The translations under genes were made by a program, and so were the position numbers. From the NCBI GenBank assembly GCA_018265615.1, contig JABLYX010000016.1, positions 1 through 25,611 on the forward strand: DNA of 25,611 nt, written 5' to 3'. Every line of letters begins with the position of its first letter. Position 1 is the stretch's first letter. The stretch comes from Lentisphaeria bacterium. Lineage in GTDB: Bacteria > Verrucomicrobiota > Lentisphaeria > Victivallales > Victivallaceae. Under the pieces are notes generated by a model, which was given only the letters and a program-made list of their open reading frames with translations, ran no database searches and was not told where the DNA came from. Positions 19,695 to 25,611 of the stretch are shown here, one piece after another.

Positions 19695-21413
19695 ATGCAT
19701 GGAGAAGAAAGTTCCGCCGCCCTGTCGCCGAAAATGATGATGAGCCGTTTCGCAATCCTCCTTCTGGTCAGCATCGGCGTCGGCACAGCCGGCGGCGCCA
19801 CGGTTCTCGAAGCGCATCAGGCGACGGCGGTCGGCGTGTTTCTCGCGATCATCATGGGGACGCTCTTCTTCTGGAGTTTCCGCCTCGCAATCGCGTTTCT
19901 CGGGCTCGCGGTGCTGATCTGCACGAATTCGCTGTCGGTCGCGCAGTTCGTGCAATCCTCGGCGCTTGAGGTGATCCTCTTCCTGGTCGGCATGATGATT
20001 GTGGTCGGGGCGCTGCGCGATCTCGGCTTCTTCACATGGGTTGTGCAGCTCATCGTCTCGATGCCGAACATCTCCGGGAAGAAATTCATCGCCGTCACGG
20101 CGGTCGCCTCGGCACTGCTCGCCTGCGCGGTCGATGAAGTCACGTCGATCATCTTTATCTCCACCCTGATCTTCCAGGTTTGCGACCGTCTGAAACTGAA
20201 TCCGACGCCGTACATCCTGATCGCGGTGCTCTCCACGAACGTCGGCTCGGCCGGGACCATGATGGGCAACCCGGTCGGCATCTACATCGGGACCAAGGGG
20301 GGACTGACCTTCGGGGATTTCATGATCTGGTCGTTCCCGCTGATGCTGTTCGCGCTCGGCGTGACGGTCGCGTTCCTGCTCTACTATTACCGCGGGGAGC
20401 TGCGGCAGTTCGATGTGAATCTGCAGGAGCGGCTGAGCCGGAACCTGACGCTCGCGCCGGTGGTGGACGTACCGTACAGGCGCGGCCTCGCGCTGCTCGT
20501 CTTCACGATTCTCGCGATCGCGTCACACCACCAGATTGAGACGCTGCTCGGCCTCGGCCGGAACAGTGTGCTGCTCGTGGCGCCGCTGGTCTGCGCGGGG
20601 CTGGTCATGATCCTGCGTCCGGAGCGTGCGCGGCACTATGTCGAGCGCGAGGTGGACTGGTGGACGCTGCTCTTTTTCATGCTGCTCTTCGCGATCGCGG
20701 GGACGCTTGAGCACACGCATGTCGACCGCGTCATGGCCGACTATTTCACGAGCGTCTGCGGCGGGAGCCCGGCGATCCTGATTCCGTTCATCCTCGTGAC
20801 GAGCGCGATCGGTTCGGCGTTCGTGGACAATGTGATCTTCGTCGCGGCGTTCTGTCCCGTGATCGAACAGCTTTCGGTCACGGTGAAGGCGTTTCCGCTC
20901 TGGTGGGCACTGCTCTTCGGCGCATGCATCGGCGGGAACATCACGATGATCGGCAGCACCGCGAACATCGTCGCGCTCGGCATGCTCGAAAAGAAGGCGC
21001 CGCACCAGATGAGCTTCTTTGCCTGGCTGAAGGTCGGGGCGCTCTCGGCGCTGCTGGCCGGCGGCGTCGTCTGGCTCGGGCTGGCCGTTCTTTCTCCGCT
21101 GATGCCGGACCACCCTTCGAAGATCGGCTTTGAGCAGCTCGACAAACGGTTCGACGGCAAGCTTGTCGAGCTGGCCGCCGTCTGCGGGTCGGAGAGGGCC
21201 GGAGAGGCGGGGAGCCGGGAATTCCGCCTTACCCCGCCGGACGGCGGGAGCGATCCCGGTGTCGCTGCTGTGATTCCCGACGCCCTTGTCGGGAAAGCCG
21301 GCCTCGCTCCCGGCGGCTCCGCCGTGTTCCGCGGGCTCCTCTACAGCGGTGCGTCGCCGGAGGAAGCGCCGACGCTGCGGGTGCAGGAGGTTCTGCCGCT
21401 GCCGGGAAAGTGA
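19695..21413 (+). CDS. Ion transporter superfamily protein (NhaD/ArsB/SLC13-like)
   Basis: A 572-residue membrane protein with about 12 hydrophobic segments arranged as two repeats. The paired motifs are visible: ACAVDEVTSIIF with MGNPVGIYIG in the first half, and SAFVDNVIFVAAF with IGSTANIVALG in the second, typical of Na+/H+ antiporters (NhaD), arsenite (ArsB) and dicarboxylate/citrate carriers. The ion cannot be chosen from these alone. After the last membrane segment a soluble tail of about 95 residues (from roughly 475) is beta-rich, with VELAAVCGS, EFRLTPP and AVFRGLLY resembling an OB-like barrel; such a tail is unusual in the family. GGAAAGGA precedes the start. It appears monocistronic. 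Confidence 0.87.
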   Translation: MHGEESSAALSPKMMMSRFAILLLVSIGVGTAGGATVLEAHQATAVGVFLAIIMGTLFFWSFRLAIAFLGLAVLICTNSLSVAQFVQSSALEVILFLVGMMIVVGALRDLGFFTWVVQLIVSMPNISGKKFIAVTAVASALLACAVDEVTSIIFISTLIFQVCDRLKLNPTPYILIAVLSTNVGSAGTMMGNPVGIYIGTKGGLTFGDFMIWSFPLMLFALGVTVAFLLYYYRGELRQFDVNLQERLSRNLTLAPVVDVPYRRGLALLVFTILAIASHHQIETLLGLGRNSVLLVAPLVCAGLVMILRPERARHYVEREVDWWTLLFFMLLFAIAGTLEHTHVDRVMADYFTSVCGGSPAILIPFILVTSAIGSAFVDNVIFVAAFCPVIEQLSVTVKAFPLWWALLFGACIGGNITMIGSTANIVALGMLEKKAPHQMSFFAWLKVGALSALLAGGVVWLGLAVLSPLMPDHPSKIGFEQLDKRFDGKLVELAAVCGSERAGEAGSREFRLTPPDGGSDPGVAAVIPDALVGKAGLAPGGSAVFRGLLYSGASPEEAPTLRVQEVLPLPGK

Positions 21414-21420
21414 ACCGGCT

Positions 21421-21798
21421 TCAGGCGCGATCTGCGGAAATCATGAGCAGATAGTCGTCCGATTCCGCGGCCTGGGAGCTGACGGAGAAAGCGTATTCGC
21501 TTTTTTCGAGCGGGAGCTCGCCGGAGACGCTTTCCGCATCCGGATCGGTGCTGATGCGGAACAATCGCTTGCCGTTTGAGGAGAAGAGCTCGAACTCAAC
21601 CCTTTCCCCGTCTCCGCACAGGCGGAAATGGAGCGTCTCCGGTTCGGTGACGACGAGGCGGTGCCAGCTTGGCAGTTCGCGGCGGCCGGCGACGCCGTGC
21701 AGGACAAGTTTCCGGTCGTGAGGTTTTCCGGAGGGGGCGGTGATTTCAAACCGGGAATTGATGCCGGTCAACTCAATTGTTTCAGTCGGAATGTTCAT
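21421..21798 (-). CDS. Unknown small beta-rich protein
   Basis: A 125-residue protein with no signal peptide or membrane segment. It is mostly beta strand by pattern, and the run LHFRLCGDGERVEFELFSS to the end (YAFSVSSQAAESDDYLLMIS) resembles a PPC-like carbohydrate- or peptidase-associated domain, though the match is weak. It converges on the ion transporter gene, with 7 bases between the two stops. A good promoter is present at 21853-21881, and an AAGGAG lies about 11 bases before the ATG. I do not recognise a function. Confidence 0.6.
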   Translation of the reverse strand: MNIPTETIELTGINSRFEITAPSGKPHDRKLVLHGVAGRRELPSWHRLVVTEPETLHFRLCGDGERVEFELFSSNGKRLFRISTDPDAESVSGELPLEKSEYAFSVSSQAAESDDYLLMISADRA

Positions 21799-21852
21799 CG
21801 ACCGATGGACTCCTTATGGATTTCAGGTTTTTAATCTAATCGTGCACATAAT

Positions 21853-21881
21853 ATTATACTAGTTTTCCAAGCTGAAAGCAA
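21853..21881 (-). promoter_or_regulatory. Promoter of the small minus-strand gene
   Basis: On the minus strand TTGCTT (21881-21876) and a perfect TATAAT (21858-21853) with 17-bp spacing. An ACTAGT core overlaps the upstream edge of the -10 box. Confidence 0.7.
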
Positions 21882-22042
21882 GCTCACATCCGGGAAATAG
21901 CAAAGAAAGTTCGAGGCGGAATGATAAACACGGTTGAAAATCATTCACTCGTGCCGATCGTGTCCGGCAATCCCGATGAACGGCTTCGGAACTGAATAGA
22001 GGGACGTTTTCTGAAAATTGTCGAAAGAAAAAGTTGATGCTA
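21882..22042. other. Non-coding divergent region
   Basis: The gap between the minus-strand gene (starting at 21798) and the pilin-like gene (22188) is 389 bases, with promoters near each side. Between the promoters I see no gene and no stable RNA. It is AT-rich, as expected for regulatory DNA. Confidence 0.6.
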
Positions 22043-22071
22043 TTGACAAAAAGAGTGATGTATGTCATAAT
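22043..22071 (+). promoter_or_regulatory. Promoter of the pilin-like/glycosidase operon
   Basis: A perfect TTGACA (22043-22048) and CATAAT (22066-22071) with 17-bp spacing, giving a leader of about 110 bases before the start codon. Confidence 0.75.
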
Positions 22072-22115
22072 TATTACAGAGTGCGCATGTTTCATTTTTT
22101 TGTTTTTTTATCTTA

Positions 22116-22127
22116 TAAACTAGTTTA
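22116..22127. promoter_or_regulatory. 12-bp palindrome in the leader
   Basis: TAAACTAGTTTA is a perfect palindrome about 40 bases after the proposed transcription start. The AAACTAGT core also occurs beside the minus-strand -10 box at 21860-21867, so one regulator may act on both divergent promoters. Confidence 0.45.
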
Positions 22128-22187
22128 GAAAGTGAACCGAGGTTGTTTCCACTCCACTGGCCATCCCAATCAAGAAAGGCGAAAGAG

Positions 22188-22955
22188 ATGAAAAAAGAAT
22201 CATTCACGCTGATTGAACTTCTGGTCGTTATTGCAATTATCGGCATTCTGGCCTCGCTGTTGCTGCCGGCTCTGCAGCAGTCGCGCGAAACGGCGAAGCG
22301 GATCCAATGCACCGGCAACCTGAAGCAATATGGAACCGCTTCGGTTCTGTACGCATCGTCATTCAATGATTACTGGGTTCCCGGACTGGGTGGAACCTAT
22401 ACCGATCCGTCACTGATTTTCTGGCATCAGAACCTGGCCTGGCGGCGGCAGCTGGGCGGCAGGATTCTGGGACAGAGCGTCAACGAAAATGCCGGTTACT
22501 GCGACAAGCGCGGATCGACGGGACTGGTTTGCCCGAAAGCGCTCCGGTGTTTTTCGGATCCCGACACCGGCAAGTACGGCGCGGCCCGGCTCGACTACAG
22601 TTACGGCGTGTCGATGGAGGACTTCGGAATCGGCGCCTGGAAGCGCGGCGATCGGATCATTGCTTTCAAGGTGTCCCGCGTTACTCACGCTTCGAAGCGG
22701 GTCGCCTTTCTTGACGCGATGGATTATGCGGTGAACATGGCCAAGAGCAACCCGTCCTACTACCGGCTTTGCGGCGAGATGCCGTCTGCCGGCGTCAGCT
22801 GCAGTACGACGATCGCTTACCGCCATGGGGGCGAGGACCGGACCAATGCCGTTATGTTCGACGGTCATGTGGAGACGTTTTCAAGCAACGAGTTACGCCG
22901 CAAGTACCGCTTTACCGGTTTCTACGGAAGCGCGCTTGATGAAACGCGGCCATGA
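22188..22955 (+). CDS. Type IV pilin-like (pseudopilin/DUF1559-type) protein
   Basis: A 255-residue protein beginning with a class III prepilin signal: a short basic leader, then FTLIELLVVIAIIGILA, with Glu10 at the conserved +5 position. The residue before the cleavage point is Ser rather than Gly. The rest is the globular domain of Planctomycetes/Lentisphaerae-type pilin-like proteins, with a terminal HGGEDRTNAVMFDGHVETF that resembles the H-X9-DG motif but has 11 residues between His and Asp. It is likely exported and processed by a prepilin peptidase and held at the envelope. The ATG at 22188 was chosen so that the leader has the right length; a frame 15 codons longer was rejected. It is joined by an ATGA overlap region to the glycosidase gene. 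Confidence 0.93.
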   Translation: MKKESFTLIELLVVIAIIGILASLLLPALQQSRETAKRIQCTGNLKQYGTASVLYASSFNDYWVPGLGGTYTDPSLIFWHQNLAWRRQLGGRILGQSVNENAGYCDKRGSTGLVCPKALRCFSDPDTGKYGAARLDYSYGVSMEDFGIGAWKRGDRIIAFKVSRVTHASKRVAFLDAMDYAVNMAKSNPSYYRLCGEMPSAGVSCSTTIAYRHGGEDRTNAVMFDGHVETFSSNELRRKYRFTGFYGSALDETRP

Positions 22956-22969
22956 GAGGAAATATTGTG

Positions 22970-25561
22970 ATGATCAGGGGGTGGATGATTCCTGTGTGCA
23001 TCTGTCTGGCGCTGGCGGTTGCGGACGCCGCAGCCGCGGAACGCCGCAGCTTTACCGTCGTGTCTTCTGCGGGCGTCCCGCAGCTGCGGATGGATGGTCA
23101 TGCAGTCCGCAGCCGCCTGTTCTGGGGCAGCCCATTTTACTCCGCCGGGTATGCGGAACTTTCGCCGGAATCGCAGACATTCGAATTCTCTTTTCGTTCT
23201 CCCGAAGAGAGCCGGGTCGGGGCGTTGCATCTGCGGTTCGGTGAGAAGCCGGGTATTGTCACGCTCGAACAGGTTGATATCCGGGACCTGACGACAGGCA
23301 CTCCGGTCAGGCAGTGCCGTTTTGATGATGCTTTCATACGGGAATGGAACTGGTGGTCCGTCGGGATTAAGCATTCCCCGGATTTCTCGATCACGGTGGA
23401 GAAGGCGGAGACCCCGGCAGGGGGGATTATGAAACTGCGCCTCTCCGCAGACCCGAAGCTACGCGGGTTTCACCTGCTGTTATCCGGACTCCGGTTGGCA
23501 AAGGATCACGAGTATCGCGTCACGGTCCGGGCCAAAGCCGATTCGCCGCGCCCATTCCGTCCGACGGTTCATCGTCAGAAAGACAATTGTCCGGTGCTCG
23601 GTGGACTGCCGTCTCCGTTTGCCGCACAGGCCGCCATGGCTGCCGGGGCGGGAATCAACGCCGTTTCCTTCCTCGTCGACGGCATTTGGACCGAGCCCGG
23701 CCGGGAGCCGGATTACAGCGACCTCGACCGGGTTTGCCGGCAGGTTCTTGACGCGAATCCAAACGCGTTTCTGCTGCCCAGGATCCGGCTCGATCCGCCG
23801 GAGTGGTGGCGGCGGGCGCACCCGGAGGAGCTTATGAAATTCGAGGACGGCTCGCGCGGCGTTTCCGCCGCATTCGCTTCGGAACGCTACCGGCGGGACG
23901 CGGCGGAAGCGCTCCGAAGCGCGATCGTTTATTGTGAGAAAAAGTTCGGGCCGCATATGATGGGATATCATCCGGCCGGCGGCAATTCCTGCGAATGGTT
24001 CTACCCCGGCACCTGGGGGAAGCTTCTCGCCGGGTATGATCCGGCGACGCTTGCGGCGTGGCGGAAATTTCTCCGGAGGAAATATGGCTCCGAAGCTGCG
24101 CTTCGACGGGCATGGGGAACTGGAGCGGAGTCGTTTGATACGGTCTCCGTTCCGCCTCCCGCCGCGCGGCGCGGGACTCCGATGCAGGGGTTGCGGCATC
24201 CCCGGCGGGACGCGGCTGTGCTCGACTTCGACGAGTTCCGGCAGGCGTGTGCGGCGGAAATCGTTCTCGCACTCGCCCGGACGGTGCGGAAGGCGGCCGG
24301 TCCGGGGCGGCTCTCGGTTTTCTTCTACGGCTATGTGTTTGAGTTCGGCCGGGTTCCGAACGGTCCCGCTGCTTCCGGGCATTATGCACTGCGGCGTGTG
24401 CTCGATTCGCCGGACGTCGATATCCTTGCCGGCCCGCAGTCGTACACCGACCGTCAACTCGGCGGCGGCTTTGCCGTGATGACGGCGGCGGAGAGCGTGA
24501 TGCTCTCCGGCAAGCTTTGGCTGGTCGAGGACGACACAGGGACCCATCTGGCAACCGCCTCCGGCAGCCGGTTTTCCGGCTGGCAGAGTGGTGCGGAAAC
24601 ACAGGAGGAGAGCATTGCGCTGCTCCGCCGCAACCTTGCTGCACTGCTGTGCCGCAATTACGGGACATGGTGGATGGATCTCGGTGGAACCGGCTGGTTC
24701 AATGCTCAGGAACTGTGGGAGGTGATGAGAGAGTTCAGTGCTCCGGAAGAGGAGTTATTGAATCACCCGGTTCCCTTCCGCCCGCAGGTCGCCGTTTTTG
24801 TCGATGAGAGGTCGATGCTGTACATCCCCGGCTCCGGGAGCTCGACGGCCACGACGTTCCCGCTGGTGACGGGAGCCCGTCGTGAGCTGAACCGGATCGG
24901 CGCTCCCTGCGGGCAGTATTTGCTCGACGACCTGATGGCAGGGAGGACAGCGGCGAAGCTCAACATTTTTCCGGCCGTTTTCGCGCTGGACAGTGAAACA
25001 CGTCGCAAGCTGCGGAAGTGCGCTGCGCAGGCTGCCGCCCTCTGGTGTTGGGCTCCGGGCTATGCGGAGCTCGACGGCGGGACGTTTTCTCCGGCCGCCG
25101 TGGAGGAGCTGACCGGATTCCGGGTGAAGGCGGCCAGGGGCCCGCTCCATGTTCGCTCGACTGCCGCCGGACGGAAAGCGGGGCTGCCGCCCGAATTCGG
25201 GCCGGAGGCGGAAATCGAGCCGCGGCTTGCGGTGATTCCGGAAAAAAATGATGTCGTTCTGGCTGTTTATCCGGACGGCGCGCCGGCTGTGGTGTTCCGG
25301 CCCGGGATCCGTCCGCAGGTTTTCTGCGGGACGACCGAACTGCCCGCTCCGCTGCTCCGGTATGTCGCGGAGCTGGCCGGTGTGCAACTTTATACAGATC
25401 GAGCCGCGAACGTGAATGTGAACGGGCCGTTCATTGCCGTTACCGCCTGTGCTGACGGTGAGGTCGGGGTGCATATTCCGCAACCGGTTGGCCGGACGCT
25501 CTTCAGGAAGCTGAAGTGCGGCGAAACGGTGCTGGTTCGAGGCGAAGACGGGGAAAGATGA
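22970..25561 (+). CDS. Secreted GH42-like (clan A) glycosidase
   Basis: An 863-residue protein with an N-terminal signal peptide (cleavage likely within the Ala-rich ADAAAA at residues 19-24). An N-terminal beta domain to about residue 190 is followed by a TIM barrel of the GH42/beta-galactosidase type: GYHPAGGNSCEWFYPGTW with Glu342 as predicted acid/base, WRKFLRRKYGSEAALRRAWG, and WLVEDDTGTH with Glu520 as predicted nucleophile. A beta-rich C-terminal region resembling a trimerisation domain follows. I preferred the ATG at 22970 (GAGAGGAAA eight bases before) over ATG 22952, which overlaps the pilin-like stop but lacks a site. The substrate is unknown; a galactoside or host glycan is typical. 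Co-operonic with a pilin-like protein. Confidence 0.85.
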   Translation: MIRGWMIPVCICLALAVADAAAAERRSFTVVSSAGVPQLRMDGHAVRSRLFWGSPFYSAGYAELSPESQTFEFSFRSPEESRVGALHLRFGEKPGIVTLEQVDIRDLTTGTPVRQCRFDDAFIREWNWWSVGIKHSPDFSITVEKAETPAGGIMKLRLSADPKLRGFHLLLSGLRLAKDHEYRVTVRAKADSPRPFRPTVHRQKDNCPVLGGLPSPFAAQAAMAAGAGINAVSFLVDGIWTEPGREPDYSDLDRVCRQVLDANPNAFLLPRIRLDPPEWWRRAHPEELMKFEDGSRGVSAAFASERYRRDAAEALRSAIVYCEKKFGPHMMGYHPAGGNSCEWFYPGTWGKLLAGYDPATLAAWRKFLRRKYGSEAALRRAWGTGAESFDTVSVPPPAARRGTPMQGLRHPRRDAAVLDFDEFRQACAAEIVLALARTVRKAAGPGRLSVFFYGYVFEFGRVPNGPAASGHYALRRVLDSPDVDILAGPQSYTDRQLGGGFAVMTAAESVMLSGKLWLVEDDTGTHLATASGSRFSGWQSGAETQEESIALLRRNLAALLCRNYGTWWMDLGGTGWFNAQELWEVMREFSAPEEELLNHPVPFRPQVAVFVDERSMLYIPGSGSSTATTFPLVTGARRELNRIGAPCGQYLLDDLMAGRTAAKLNIFPAVFALDSETRRKLRKCAAQAAALWCWAPGYAELDGGTFSPAAVEELTGFRVKAARGPLHVRSTAAGRKAGLPPEFGPEAEIEPRLAVIPEKNDVVLAVYPDGAPAVVFRPGIRPQVFCGTTELPAPLLRYVAELAGVQLYTDRAANVNVNGPFIAVTACADGEVGVHIPQPVGRTLFRKLKCGETVLVRGEDGER

Positions 25562-25611
25562 AAAAAGAAGGCAGGTTGTATTCACTCGTTTTCACAGTGT
25601 ACAGTAAGCTC
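25558..25611 (+). CDS. Start of the next gene in the operon (truncated by window)
   Basis: ATG at 25558 overlaps the glycosidase stop (ATGA) and opens a frame of 18 codons to the window edge, beginning MKKEGRLYSL. GGGGAAAG lies just upstream. It is too short to identify. Confidence 0.5.
   Translation, partial: MKKEGRLYSLVFTVYSKL

Noticed and set aside
23480..24547. Minus-strand open frame opposite the GH42-like gene
   Set aside because: Shadow coding without motifs.
1..25611. CRISPR array or insertion sequence
   Set aside because: No regular direct repeats with spacers and no transposase frame were seen; the repeats present are operator-like or hairpins.

Overview
The window reads as a chromosome segment from a gut-type member of the Lentisphaerae (Victivallis-like). 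This is inference. It rests on the GC-rich codon use, a type IV pilin-like 'FTLIELLVVIAIIGILA' protein of the kind these bacteria carry in large numbers, and two clan-A glycoside hydrolases, one of them co-operonic with that pilin-like gene. No species call is possible from the sequence alone.

Positions 1 to about 10,400 look like one arm of an integrated mobile element, probably a prophage or phage-like island. It holds: (i) the last codons of an unknown gene and a strong terminator; (ii) a tight, same-strand operon (202-6073) whose genes all overlap, encoding a zinc-ribbon/HARP-like protein, a SNF2-type helicase, an unknown protein, a PAPS-reductase-like ATP pyrophosphatase (IbrA/DndC superfamily), a ParB-fold protein (IbrB-like) and a DNA methyltransferase with a C-terminal helix-turn-helix; (iii) a short XkdW-like phage protein and an HTH/cysteine-rich protein; (iv) three minus-strand genes (glycine-rich membrane protein, small Cys protein, retropepsin-like aspartic protease), at least two with their own terminators; (v) four small plus-strand genes ending in a terminator. 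The same 45-bp pair of inverted 17-bp sites, with identical 11-bp spacing, lies before the first gene and again just after the last gene of the IbrAB/helicase operon. At the first copy it sits inside a promoter. This operon with its paired operators is the best candidate for a little-described system here.

The element ends near a tRNA-Glu(CTC) gene with encoded CCA on the minus strand (10469-10544). The element lies on the 3' side of the tRNA, the usual geometry for integration into a tRNA 3' end. No integrase or second att copy is in the window. Directly across a 197-bp divergent promoter region is gltX, the synthetase that charges this tRNA.

From gltX onward the genes look like host housekeeping and accessory genes: a YtrA-type GntR regulator with an ABC permease and ATPase in one autoregulated operon; mntP (manganese export); argF and argD (arginine biosynthesis, one minus-strand operon); a GH5-like glycosidase; an ion transporter of the NhaD/ArsB/SLC13 type with an extra soluble tail; a small unknown minus-strand gene; and an operon of pilin-like protein, secreted GH42-like glycosidase and a further gene cut off by the window end.
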